This document shows positions 35,637 through 50,600 of a stretch of DNA of 64,000 nucleotides, piece after piece. Position numbers and translations under genes: made by a program. Source of the stretch: Elmis aenea (taxonomy: Eukaryota > Arthropoda > Insecta > Coleoptera > Elmidae). The notes below the pieces were generated by a model that had not been told where the DNA came from, searched no databases, and worked only from the letters and a program-made list of their open reading frames with translations. Each line of letters begins with the position of its first letter. Position 1 is the stretch's first letter. The stretch spans positions 70,084,108 through 70,148,107 of the forward strand of contig OX393577.1 in assembly GCA_947652605.1 (NCBI GenBank), read 5' to 3'.

Positions 35637-38600
35637 CTAGTTAAATAAAACCGAGTTTGGATCTTCGTTGTCCAATTGTTTCACATGGCGCAGTACATCT
35701 TTCTTCGTTATGACTCCCAACAGTCGGCTGTTATAATAATCAGTGTTAAAAACGAAAGAAAAGACTTAGCTAAGGACTTACCCATTGTGTGTGACGAGCG
35801 TTTGACGAAGACCTAATTTTCTAAACATATCTACAACAGTCTCCATTGGAGTTTGATCGGTTATGGTGATGGGCGCCATATCCAAAATTTTCTTGAGTTT
35901 TAATGGTGGAGGACCCAATGTTTGGGTAGGTGTACCACTCGTAAAAAGAACATGGGATTGCCCATTGATCCCATCCACCAATCTTTTGGCGTTCGCTTTA
36001 AATTTAAAAAGAAAATCATGGAAACATTTTCGAAAAATATAGTTAATAATTAAATTAATCGAAAAACTAATTCAATCATTAGAAATAATTAATTTAGCTT
36101 AAGTTGTTGGGTTTGTAATTTTGTATGTATCAAAAAATAAACATTGATTATTCTTTTGTTGGGTACTAAACTTTTACGAACTTTTCAAGGCAAACAACTA
36201 AATGCTAAGCAATAATAAAATTGCAAAGTCCAAATCAATTTGAGGAAGTTTTCACGTTTTTTTTTTTGTCAACACCAAACATCACAGTGTTTATAGTTCT
36301 AGTGGTTTTATTACTTTATTTACGATTTTATTGGCTAACTTTGTTTAAAATTGTTTACAATCTACAATTCAGGAATAATTAAAATTAATGGCACTATTCC
36401 ACTTTCCGGATTAAATAACCAGTGGGCCTAACAAAAATATATTCTACGGGTTAACGAAAACGTTCTCTGACGTAATTTCCTTGCAAAGAATATAGTTTTG
36501 TGATGTTTTCATAATTTAATTCTAGAGAATTATAGATTACGCCCTACCAAAACAAAATAAATCTTCTACTGATTGTTTCTTGTGTAATGGTAATTAGATT
36601 ACTTCGAAATTGCGATTAGAATTAATTTAATGAACTACACGTACTAATAACTTCAATTTTGCTCATTATTACTATTCAACACACTTTGTTATTAATGATA
36701 ATCTTATAAATATTGATTATTATGACTATATCTCAAGATATTGTACTAAACACAGACTTGATTTTTTCTTTAATGAAATAAACGCATTTGAAGATTTTAA
36801 TCATGAAATTCCAAAAAGTATTTTGATTGAAAAACCCATAAACACCGTTAATTTTATGATAGCTGCAAGATAAGATAATTTTGTGCGTCAGAATCCTGAG
36901 AAAAAAACTACATCCAGAAATATAAAGTAAATTTTGAAAAACTTGGTGTACTTCTGCTAAATTATAAATTACTCAGTAAGAGCGGGTTTGTGGTTTAATT
37001 AATTAAATTTTTAATGATGTAATTTGAAATATCTATACACAATAAAGATAAGGCATTTGATAGTGCCTTTATCATAAGCACGTGGCCAATAGCTACCAAA
37101 AGCTGACTCAAAATCACGTGAAATTTTGGCGCGTATCATATTTGGTTTCCGCTCTGAGCTGAATTTGAAAATTTCCGTAGATTATTAGCCAATTTTTGTT
37201 ACATCAGGGCTACCGAAAACTCAAAATAACCATTAACTACAAAGGAACGAAATTAGAACTCTGCGTCACTTTGGGATCCAATCAAAATTAAATATATCCT
37301 GTACAACGATAATCGGCATAATAAAAAAACTGGATTGTTAACGGAGAAAAACAAAACTTATTAACACAATGTTTACAGGAGATAGCCGTTAATAAGTACG
37401 ATAATATTGTTTTGAATTCGTTTAATTTAACAATGAATAATTAACCACCTATTATTAAAGCACTAAATTAGTTCGATAAAGAACATGTGTGTGCCAAAAC
37501 ATTTTCATTACACGCGATTTAGCAAGGCCCACGCGGGATGCACGTGAATTCCTGCTGAAGCATTCCTCAGGATTTTATTTTTAAGTGGTAGTCATTTTAT
37601 AACGTGCATATGCAAATGCTTAACGAATGATATTATTGCCACTTGACGATGCAGACTCTTGAATGTTGTGCTTGAGTATTCACAAAAGTGGTATCCAATG
37701 TAAACGTGGTTATTAATTTGCAAAGCAAACTCATAAAATATCACCGACATACGTGAGTGCATTCGATTCCTGCACAGAAAACGTAACATACTTTGGAAAA
37801 TTACCGGCTAACATTAAATTATCGACTTGAACAAGGAAAGGTTTCCTTGAAGCAGGAGGCCTGGATTTTTAAATATAAAAATATAATCAATTTATGAACA
37901 TATGCACCAAAAAGCTAGTTAGTTTGTTTGTATAATAACAACCAAGAAAATTTTATTTGATTTAATAATTTTCATTTTAAAACAATTGCTTAAATAAAAC
38001 TTTTCTTTAAGTTGCTTAAATTATATCTCCACAGTGTAAAAAATAAATACTTAACAATTCAAATATTTGCTAAGACTACAGATAAAAAAATTGTAAAACT
38101 AATTAAACAAGCAAACTGGAGTACTGGAAAACTAGCTTCAAATTTTTAATAAACTGTTCACTACAAATATGCATGGAAAATTCTCGTAAACTAGAAATGT
38201 TTCCAATGTTTTCATTGTGATTTTGTCATTGAATCCCTATAAAAACATATTTATTAGAATGAAAAGACCTTAAAAATATTGAGTAACTTTAATAATCTTT
38301 ATAAATTTTGTTGTTTATTACTTTATAAACAACCCAGACATAATTTCACAAATTTTTTTCTATCAGTTTCATGTGTTTAGATTAACTAAGTGTTTATTAT
38401 TTTGTGCGTTTTTTCCCAAACAAGAAACAACTAGGGCATATTTTCCTAGAGATAAACTTTTGTTGATATAACTTCGTAATATATTATCACACTGGTTAGA
38501 AAAATACATAAAAAAATATTTACTAGTTGCTAATACCTGGCTGTGTCCTATTTAACATTTTATCTAGATAATATCAACAATTTGTTATGTAGATTGTTTA

Positions 38601-41600
38601 GTTAACAATTCACAGTTACATAAGAAAACGTTTGGTGATTATTATTTCTTAACAAATTTTCGTTATTTTGAAACAAACAAAAATTTCGCTGATATAGCTA
38701 AGAAATAAAAATATGTATGATGTAGTACAAGCAAATGTACCTACTTGCTAATTTTAATGAAAACGCTAATAAATTCAGTGGTAAAGTAGCATTTTTTAAT
38801 CCAAAAAAAGTCTAACTGCAAGAGTAAATTTACTTTAACCAAGAAGATACAAGAGAAACATCAGGATGATTTTTTTTTGACATCACCCAAATTTATTTAA
38901 TTCCAAATATAACTTATGTCGTACATCAAATAATATTTCCCAAAGCTCTATGTAAACAAAATAATCTGTTTGGATTTCTTGCCCAAAAGCGATCATTCTC
39001 TTGGCGTGTTCTATATACAAGATAAATATTTTTACTCAGACGACAGTAACATTTAATCCAATAAGACGGCGAGAATGTGTAAACATCGTCATGTTTATAT
39101 AAGAACTAATAAAGGGAAAATTGTTCACCTATAGATAGCAGGATAGTAATATATATATTATAATAAAATAGACACAATTGTTTGGGTTTATTATCATTTG
39201 CAGGATTTTCGTTGAATGAATTAATGTTGTATAGTTGCTTCAGCTAATTAAATAATTTCAGTGCCATTGCATTATGAAATTTAAAAAAAAAATACTTAGT
39301 CATAAAATGACACCCTTTTGTACGTACGCAGACATAAATTACAATTTGTCCATTAACAGACATTAATTTTTAGTTTTCTTATAATTTGCGTAAAATTAAA
39401 AATTTATGTATTTTTATCAGTTTGATTAATACAATGTTTTACCACAATTTCCTTGGTTTAATCTCTGCTCGGCAACTTTTTGCTCCAATCAAAAGAATTA
39501 AATTAACATCAGTGCAGAGCTTGGTGACAAATATATTATTTTAGAAAAGGTCGTAGGAGGAAGTTATTTTTTTGTTGTTTAGAAAATCTTCTAGAACAAA
39601 TAAACTTGAAATTACATGCGTTAATTATAGAATAACAACCTTGATAATATAAATAAACGTGGGATCTGAACTTTGGTACCGCGGGCGGCTTTGCTAAAAC
39701 ACAATTTGTGATTTAAAAAAAATTGCTGTGCATAATGGATGACTTCTGAAAAACAATATATGGTTTGCATATGTTCTATTGTTCTGTGAATACATGAGCT
39801 GGGAACTACTATCAGTTACTAATTAATTTTTGCTAGAAAGTTATTTTAGTAAATAAACCACAATTTTATGTAAACATGAAATAGTACAGGTATTTACAGG
39901 AACTAACTATACCGATGTGGCAGCTTCATATTGGTATGGAGAAATGTATTTTAAGATTTATAAACAATTTATTATTAGCTTAAGAGGTTCTACTAGAACA
40001 GGACTGTAGTTTGAAGTCGAATGTATCACGAAAAACTTACAATTTTGTGGATAATATTAACCATTTTCGGCTTTTTATATTTTGCTTCGACTTACTTTTA
40101 AAATTTTTCGATTTTTATTCGTCAAACCAAGAACTATAGCTTTATATACTTTATTATTTTTTACATTTTTTTTTAACGGGGTATGTATCAATTGCAATTT
40201 TTTTAAATTAAACCTCTATCATAGCCTTGTTAATAAAATTATATTTATTAAAATGTGTTCAAACTTCAAGTAATTATTTTGTTGGCCATAGTCGTCGATT
40301 TAAAAATTCAATTTTGGATTTGGTCGCAAGAAGGCAAAATATACAGTCATTTAAAAATAGCCTTGTTGCTAAAGGAATACGTAATAATCACATAAAAATA
40401 TGTTATTAATTAATTAAGTTATCTATCTTCATTACGGGTTACTTATAAGCAAAAACGAACTTTGTTTTTTTTTTGGCAAAATCGAGCACGAAGAAAAGTT
40501 TCATAGAAACTTCCTTCGTCAAAGTTTTGTTGATATTTACCAAAGTAAAATTGCCCCTTACGTAATCTGCAGATTACAAACAAGTTTAAATTTTTAAAAG
40601 GAAATAAATGTATTCGATATTAAACCGGTTCCATTCTAGTTAGAAAAGCCAATTTAATTAAAATTTAGTACCTTAGCCTCAGCCACTTTCATCCAACCTT
40701 TGCTTTATAAGGCGTTTTAACTCGAATCAAGACTTACTTAACAAAAATCGTGTAAATAAATAACAAAAATAGTTAGGTTGACGATGATTTGAAAAAGTAC
40801 GTCGTAAAATGTCCTTCTCAAACTCAAACTCAAACAGACCAACAGAATCAAATGCATCCACATATTAACTCTAGGAATACTGGCGACTAATGCATATTGC
40901 AACTAATTGAGTGCAATTGGTTTAAATTTGTTGTGGAGACTAATTTTTGTCCTTCAGCTACTGTAGCAACGATAAGGATCATATGCAGGAATTGTTATTA
41001 TTTTTTTACCGTTATTCCACTCCAACACTTTAAAAATGTTAAGTAAGTTTGGATGACAACTGATAAATACTACACAAATAGAAATGACATAACTAAAAAA
41101 ACCTTGTCCATAATAATATGCATACACAGGTAGGCTATCTAACCTGCTTTCCATTCTAAACTGTTTTGTTTACGCTAGCAGGTATCAAGGTTGTCGATAA
41201 AAACAACATTTAAATAGTTACTTAGGAGTTCAAAGTACTTTAACATTAACATAATCAAACAGAAAACAACTTTTTATCCGTTTCACTCGCTAACAACTGG
41301 AAAGCTGAAGGTATATGGTTATAGCATGTGAAATCTGACACTACACATATCTATTTACATATTTACGTTGAACATTAAAATAACAGACATGAAGACGGGG
41401 CAACGGCAAAAACAACGCTGCAAAGATAAATTGAATAAATATTTAGCAGAAACAACTTCACAGTTTTGTAAAGATCGAAGGAATTGCAAAAAACAGTTGC
41501 CCTACGAAGACCAAAGTATTTTCACCGATGTTAATGTTGCTAATAAACGATCAAATCTATAACTTCATTAAAATTGTTACTGCTCAATGCCATGTTTATG

Positions 41601-44600
41601 ATCGTGAAATTTTTGTTAAAATTATTCTATTTCGATTCTCAGTCGACAGAACTTTTACAAAACCCAGTGCGTTTACATTTTCCACAAGAGTAATTACCCT
41701 TGCTGTAAATATAACACTACGAGCATAGATCGGGTTGAAAATAAACTAGAAGACATCTAAAATTATCACAAACACGAAAATAAGCCTTTTTTCCGTTGTA
41801 TTATTTTTACCTCCTGCCTCTACTCTTTTCGATAAGTTCGTTACCAAATACCGATTTCGCTGTGTCCTCATATATACCAATTTTCAGCAATATTGCGCCA
41901 ATACTCTGTAAGTCGTTCTGAAAATAGTTTCACGTTCATTCACCTGATACAAACAAAATGTCACGACACTTGCTTTCGATTATTTGAAAATCTTCGCTCG
42001 CAGGACAGTCGCGTGCATTGTTAATTATTAAATAATCATAAATAACAATTAATTGCGTCCGCTCCGATAGTCGCTAATTATTTCTGTCTTTATCATGTTT
42101 ACATGTTCACTTACAATTTTATTTATATCTAAGTCAGGCCCTTGTTCATTTCCAGCTGCATACAAATCACAGCCCAAACAAGTGAACTGTCACTTAGCGT
42201 AGCAACTTCGACAAACAAATGCAAATTAAGTTGAGACAGAGGCGTGCTGATAAACGTGTGGTGTTACGTAAGTAAACAAAAAACAAATTCCGCTCTTGAA
42301 CTTACCGCAAACGTGAAAAAAAATAAGCGTTGCAGTAAATGTTAACTCACCTATCGCTAGATTGAGATCTCGCCTGAGGACGAATCCTACGAGGTATTGG
42401 GACTCTCTGGACACTACAACGGGATATCCGTTATGCTCTGTTTCTTTTAGTAGTTGCTCTATGTCATCCACTGTCATGGAATCCTGAGTAATGACGCTTA
42501 GTGTTTCGTTTCGTCTGCAAAAAAAAAAAACATAAAAATGCAGTTCCGATAAGAAAATGCTACTCGGTTACATTACATGCAAATCAACCATAAAAAGTTA
42601 GACACGTTTTTAATGCCCGTGCATATATTTTACACAACATTAGCAAAAAACTTGATTTGTGCATGATTCGTTCGGCTATGGCAACAGAATACTTGAATGC
42701 CAATAAGGTACTACAAGTTTTTAGGTTCGTAACGAAGCAATTTTTAATTCTTAGATTTCGGATCAATTTAATTGTTTTCAAAATAATATATTAGGCTCAC
42801 ATTGCAAGTACCTAATCATAAAAAGACAGTACAAAGTTCATTTGCGTTATTTTATGTATAAAATTAATTAATATGTATGAGTAATCAGAAAAATATTGAA
42901 TCGTGCAGATAACTGCCACTAAATTAATATCAAAAAACGTTCAGATTTTCGAATTGAACATTATTAAACGTTACACGATAATAATTTACAGCCTAATGGG
43001 GGCTTCAGACGATCAATATATATTGTCAATATTGCAGTATTGTCAATATTATTGAACGTGTGACGGTATATATTGCCATATTGTCAATATTTCAAAAATT
43101 GATCGGATAGTTTGATGAAAAGCAAAATATTTTTAACTGACAATAAATATTGACCGTCTGACAGTGACTATTGATAATACCTCCCTTTGCATCGAGAAGA
43201 GCTACAGTCAACAAGTATGCTAATCGTTTTTAAAAGTATCAAAATCATACTTTTCCATCAACACAACTAATCTTGTACCACGATAGCTGGTTCTACTAAA
43301 TGAATAGTTACTTAAAAGACGTGCTAGTCATGCGAAAATAATTTTGAAAATCTTTTGGGGTTGTAGTTCCTTTGCTCATAACGTTGTTTGGGTTTTTAGC
43401 GATAACCACCATAATAGCAATACAAGCTTTTTTTTGACACGACATCGTTGACTGCCAAACCTAAACTAAATGTATTGTCAATAAATATTGATCGTGTAAG
43501 GCAAATGGAGTTTCTCAATAATTATTGACAGTATTGACAATATTCTATTGACAATGAACCCCGCTTAAAAGAAAAAGTTGAATTTATTTATTAATTGCTG
43601 CCAACATTTTCAAAATCACGCTATTTCAAAAACGGTTAATCCTTAGGTATCTAAAGGCATCCCAAGGTTTAAAAAGTGATTGACTGTAGTTTTATCACAA
43701 GTATTCCTGTAAATGAACATTATTTGGATATGTAGTGTAGATACATCCTTTAGGAGCAGTAATGATTGTTTTGCGTATATTTAATCTGCAACTGTATTTT
43801 TAAGTAAATCTTAGCACGCTTAACAAATAAATTATCCAAAGGTCGCCCTTTAAGTTTAAATGGTGACCTTTTAACTAGCACTGACTTATAACGGCCATAA
43901 ATGACAATTTCAGATAAGATAATAAATCAAACCATAAAATTCTGTTGTGCATTTCGTTATTAACGTGCAGAAATTCACTTAAAAAAATTTAAAGACCATT
44001 TTCAGTTGCAAGTTGAGATATTTTATTCGAAAATTTAGTCGAATCAACTAACAACTTCTACTGTTTTTGTAAGAGCAGATCACAAATATTTAACGAAACA
44101 AATAAATGTAGGTACGTTACTTAAAAGTAAATTTTTGCTACGCCAGAAAATAAATTTCCAAAATTAATCTTTTAGGGACGTGACACTCCTTATCTTTTTA
44201 GATACAATTATCAAGTAACTTTTGCCTTAAGTTCATGGTACGATTAAAACACCAGTTATCATTTTTATACTATTCCTATCAGGTAAGATCAATAGCGTAT
44301 TAAAAATTTGCGATAGCTTTGTTAAATACCAATAAACAAAAACTGCATCAATCATTTGGCGATTTGGCTGTGATGTGATTGATGTTATATTTTATTAAAA
44401 GGCACGTACCAGACATAAGTTTGCCAATTTTAATTGTTTTATAGATTATTTAAAACCAATCCTTATCTAAATTGATTTACAAATGAAAGGGAAATTTTAA
44501 ACTTTGTCAGTATTGCAGCAAAGTCTGTATTGGCGTTATAAATAATACGAAATTATATCGCTTCTGGCCACATCTACTTTGGCAATTCGTCTTGGCATGC

Positions 44601-47600
44601 ATTAGGCTTTTATATTAAAAGTAATAAACATGTCGTCAAAATAAAATATTTATCCTGCTAAACCCGATGCGACATTTTAAAAAATCGTGCCTCTATATCT
44701 TTTTTTTTAAGTATTGAGCGCCTCATACATAGAACTTTTTATGTGGATTTTGACAACAACCTTAAAAATTTTTATCCACTGACTATTATTATTTATTCGT
44801 GAACAAAACAAAGAATTAAGAAATAAATACATTTTCGAAATGTAGGCTTGAGCATATCCCCTGCAACGCTCCTATATCTAAACATAATGAGTAGTAAACA
44901 TTTCTAAGAAATGAGAACGAAATCAACACATGATTAAGCTGGGTACACCGATAAATTTTTTAGACCATAAGTCAGCTAAGTACTCTCACAGTGCTAAAGT
45001 CTACTGATAAAAACGTCACGACACATCAAAAAAAAAATCCACCAATTACAATTAAGTTAAGAATGAGCTCGCAAATAATAGTATAAGGAGATAGTGGAGT
45101 GTTTATAAGATGCGATATAGTTCTGTCTGTGTTACACATACGGAAATGTGTCTGGTTGGTGAGAGAATACTACGGAACTACGAAGTTATCTTAACGTAAA
45201 TACAAAATTTTATCAGGCGAAGTTCACTGCTGTCTAATGATAACTTTGGCCAAATAAATTTTCAAGTGAATCAACTGATAATAACCGATAACAGCCAGTT
45301 TGTGACGGTAGAGCGACCTTGGATACCGGATAACACTTATTTAACGTTAAAAAAACACTTAAAAATCTCTATCTCCGACTTAAACAAAAGGTACTTGCAT
45401 CAAACCAAAGATTTTTAAATACGACTCAAAATATAAAGCATTAACTTCCAAAATAAATACAAAGAAATATTTATTGTGAGGATAAAAATTTTGAAACTGT
45501 AGAAAAAAAATCATTTTTATGAAAAATACGGTACTTGACAAATGTGTCTCCAAAATTCGATAAAAATGGTTTTAGTGGCGATAGTGCCACGAGAAACCAC
45601 GTCGTAATTTTATGAAACCGTCCATTCCTTATCAATACTTAACATTTTAAATCTCGCTCAAATACGGCAACATCATTAAAATTAATGCGAAACATTTCGT
45701 GTGTTAAAATATTCTTGACCTCCATGTTAAGGGTCCTAAGACCCTGATAATGTCACCAAAGCTTCACAATTCTCTGTTTAAATACATAGAGGAACACTTT
45801 CTGCAAACTGTTGTGTTGCAGAAAAACACATTTCATGTTTTCCTATAACAAACCGGCCCAGTCAATACAATGAATTATTCGTTATAAATTATTTAAATTG
45901 TTTATCTGTTATTCTAGTTTCAAGAACTGGAAGTTCTTCCGCATTGTGACGATATAAAGGCGCTTGTGGCGACAGTTAGATAACGTTAACTTGCGTATGT
46001 ATGTATGTATGTATGTATGTACACATGTGCGTATGTGTGTGTCGAACGGTCGTTCAGGAATCGAAGTTTTCGAAAAAATACTGGCGCATGGAATTAAAAT
46101 TTTCTTATCAATTGATCGGATTCCAAATAAGTAAATTTAGTGAACTTAATTCGACATTGTTTTAATTTGTTTTGACATCTATGATATGTTTATAACCTAT
46201 GTATGTTGAATGAACAATGGGAAAAGTTTTAGGGCTTTGCTTTGAAATGAAGGGCTTAAATTTAATAACTTCAAGTAATTATCAAAAACATTGATTTAAA
46301 GTTTACTTAAAGCAATTAGGCAAGTCCAAAGGGTGGTATATACTACATACATCTTTAGTCTTAGTACATACAGCTTTCTTAGGTTCAAAAATAATCATTT
46401 GATATTTGATTTAATGTACTAAATTTAATTTTAAAATAAAACAAATGGGATTATAAAGGCACATTGCCAAAAATACGCGCGAAATTGGTCGAAAACCAAC
46501 TCAAGCTAACTCCACCAAGTATTTTGTAGTTGCCAAATTTGAAAATCACTTGTGCAAATTAGTTTTTTTTTCATAATTTATATAAAGCTTTTATAAAGGG
46601 TCGTTTCAGTTTAATTTTGACCCATTGGTATCGCTAAAGATTACGCTAAGTGGACAAAATTGCACAATTTCCAGCATTTTTCACAAATTTGCTTAAAACT
46701 TTTTGCCCAATCAGCGAAATCTCCAGTTCTTATAATTTTCCAAAGTTCAAGTGCTAAGAAAAATTATTATCACACTGTATATTAATTTAACATCCACAAC
46801 TCCGGAACTGGTGGTAACAAATGAATCGCTAATTAGTTAATTGCCGGTAATCGATTGCAATTATTCCCAAAGGAAGTGATGTATGAAGTGAATTAGTAAG
46901 GACGATATATTAATTAAAATAACAATGACTTACTTTGGCTGCATGACATCGGCGGCGAGCGAGGTATGGGCAAACTCGTCCTTCGAATCCAGGAAAGGAT
47001 AACCATTCAACGCTATGTGCGCATCGTAGATACCTTGGCGGCCAAGAGCATCTCCAACCCATTTGCTGGCCATCGCTGCGGCCATCAACGGCACGATATA
47101 CCTCACACCCCCTGTCAGTTCAAACATTATAACCACCAAGGACACCGTCATCCTGGTGACACCTCCCAGGACGGCCGCAGCCCCAACCATCGCGTACAGA
47201 CCGGGAGTTATGCAATCATCGCCCGTGGAACACTCCCCGCTGAATAACCAATTTTTGGGGTAGTTGTACGCGAGCTGCTCCATGAAAATGCCGACGACCC
47301 TACCGACTATTGCACCCAGACACAAACTGGGGATGAAGAGACCGCAAGGAACCTTCATGCCGAAAGTGAAAACGGTCATGATGAGTTTGAAAATTAGGGC
47401 TAGCATAAGGAGCCAAATGGCTTTGTACACTCCTGGACCTGCAGCGGCAATTTCTATTGCCGAGTTCACATCCGTGAAGTTACGATTATAATCACTGTAA
47501 AAAAAAGTTGCAATCAGTTAGGGGCGCCATTTTACTGTATTGTTTTATTGAGTATGCATATACACGAAATAGTCTACCTAAATATCAGTTAAAATTCATT

Positions 47601-50600
47601 AGAAAATTGCTCGTCTTTTCCATAGAAACTTTGGCCAATTTCTTTCCACAAAACGCCACAGATAATTCGTCGTTTTTAGATAAATTTTTGTTGGGCGAAA
47701 TTTGTGGGAAGTGGGAAATGCAAAACTGTTCCCAAAAAATGTTCACCTCTTGCGGTATTGAATTTTTTTTTCGTAGGTACGTTATTTTTAGTACAATATT
47801 ACTCAACGTAATTTTCTACGAATATGCATGAGAAAATTTTTTGGAAAGGCGTTTTTGGTCCTTGCCTCTGGTTGTCCACGTGTCCGAATCCGACCCTGAC
47901 ATATATTTTGAAAAACGAAACACAACATCCTTAGGTGACGGAATACAACCACGTTTTGTAATATAATTGCTCCTGCTTTGGCCTATATTGCCCGTAATTA
48001 ATAAAAATCGAATCATTTTACTACAACAGAGCGATGTTAAAAAATATCTTCGTAAATAGATCGGTCGGATATGTTTACTTCTTTGATACTTTACATAATA
48101 TGATCTGGTGTGTTTATTAACGCAGCATTTGCGTCTAAATCCGGCCGACTGGATCGACTATATGTATAAACAGATCGGAATAAAAACATTCTAAACAGAT
48201 TTCCAAAAGGCAATTAACGCTTGAGGTCAACAACTACTTGGCTTCCGGCATTCGATTTAGACAAGTAATTGATTACTTTAAAAAAATATTGACCGTTTAG
48301 TCAGCTGGCAGTGGACGTTTATTATATTTGGCAGATGAAAAACATTTTGCATATTTGAAGGAAACTGGGTCGCGACGACAAGCAAAACATATTTTTAACA
48401 AATAAATGAATGCAATTAAAAGAAATCAAAACAGAGAATGCAAATGTTTTTTTAAATGTTAACAACTCGTCAAGGATACGCATAAGCATTTTTTTTTTCG
48501 GAAAATGTTACTAAAATTCAATAAACATTCTATTCGATACATTTTTATGAGGCTCCATTGCTGGGAATTTTATTCAACGATTTTAAAATGAGATAAAATA
48601 GGAAATTAAACCTCAAAACTATTTCGGTAACGTTACCAAAAGTTGATATACAGTAAGAGAAACTTTTTTTGCTAATCTTATCCGTTAAGACGGCTCTTCG
48701 GTTGTAGAAAGTATAATTTTCTGGTGAAAGTCGCGTTTCAGTTAATCAAAATTGTTTATATCAGTTCATCGCGCAACAAACATGAATTAAATTACCATAA
48801 TCTATTTTTACTGAAATATTTCTCTTGAAATTTGAGCTGACTAGTTTTTTGCAAGTTATTATATTTTTCCTCTTATATTTTGTTGGCATTTAAGAATAAC
48901 TTTATTTTTGTTGTAGTATCATCTTAAAGACGCGTGAATTCAGATAGTAAACAATACAATTAGCACACACCTACGAATGTTAGCACAATTTTGAAAAGGC
49001 AATAACTGTTTATTTGGCTAAGGAAATATTTTACGAGTTATTTATGTAAATATTTCCATTATTGCTTGACCTAAATTTTCTTGACGATTATTATATTTGC
49101 TGAAATTATTTTGTTGGCTCTTTACTTGAAGCACAGCTATAAATTTTAATATGAAGAAGTTTTAATCAAAAATCATTTTGTTTATTGAGGTTTATTGTGG
49201 AAACGCTAGATAAATTACAAGAACCCTGAATCTTTGTCAATAGCAAATTTATTTAGTCACAAGTAAGGACCTCATAAAACTGGCCAAGCATTTTTATAAA
49301 AGATACTTGATTAAAAAAATTGTACTTTTAAATGAAACATATTTATAACAATGAGTCGCACAAACGATCCAGACATTTAGTTATACATTTTATTTGCCAA
49401 AACCATTTTGAACATTGGACCTTAGCATCTGCCAAAATAGTACGAACACCCGTTGGTTTTTGTATTAAATATAGAAATTGCTTCATTAATTTTTTTGCAT
49501 TTGTTACATTTAATTGCTAACAACGCATATTATAACAATTAAATTAGCAATAAAAGAATTTGTACATCACGTACTCACAAAATATTGTTTTCAAAACACG
49601 TACAAAATTTATTAAACAAATTTGGTTACAACGTATAAATCGGTCATATTTCTTGAACTTTAATCAGATTCAAGTATGATTGCGTTGGTTTAGTGCACTT
49701 AAAGATATTGTAGTCTGCACAATCGTCTTCTATTGATCTTGCCAGATTAACGTAGGAGTTTTGACGCGACAAAAACACGTGTGACCCAATTATTTTACGC
49801 CCCTAATCTCCAGCGAACGGTACATCACGTTTTACGGTATTCAAACTAAAGAAATTTTTGCCAAAACGTAATAAATAAAACCCACTAGGTATCAAAAACG
49901 TCCAGCATGAGTAGTTTTAAAATAGTTTATACCTACACAGAGTAGACTCGCGATTATACGGATTTGTTTTAACCGTGTTATGACAAAACCGTATTGTGGA
50001 AGTACCGTGTAATGCAGGGATTCCGTGGACATACTAAAATTGGGAATATTATAAAAGTTGTAAGTACTCACCATAAGTTATCAGAATTGGATATCCCACA
50101 CTGACTAAATAATAGATATATAAGTTGACTAGTGTTCATCCGGGTGTAAGGATTGGGGTACGCCACCACTGCTGTTATAACAGTGACCGCTAATACTTCT
50201 GTTACTGGATACTGGCCCAATTTTGAGAACTTCCTGTATCGGCACCAGTACAAATTCGCCTTGATGAAAGCGGTCGCTATTACACCCTTAAAACAAGAAC
50301 GCTATACACTTGAAAAACGAAAATGAATTATCAACTAACCCCTATAATCCCGAGACCTATGAAAGGTACGAGTTCGAAGAATATCCATGGCTTATTGTAT
50401 TCCACGTAAAATAATACAGAGTGTTCGTTGCCAAACGGATTTATCGATCTCAGTACGAACGCTGCTATAAGGGCGCAGAAAAATGATCTCCATAACGTTT
50501 TGAGAGGGAAATAGTAACTCACCTTGAAAGAAAAACATACAAAATGTATTAGATTTCTCGTTTTAACATCTTAAAGATAGCAAGGCCATATTTCAAAAGA

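Larger units (their letters stand above)
42515..46933. other. ClC intron 11
   Basis: A 4.4-kb intron. It holds a possible MITE (43005-43560) and a GTAT microsatellite (45995-46022). Otherwise AT-rich without coding signs. Confidence 0.5.

Noticed and set aside
45995..46022. GTAT tract as a regulatory or origin element
   Set aside because: It is an ordinary microsatellite in an intron with no other signal.
46966..47491. Several plus-strand ORFs around 47 kb
   Set aside because: All are antisense to the ClC exon 46934-47494, whose minus frame has clear ClC motifs.
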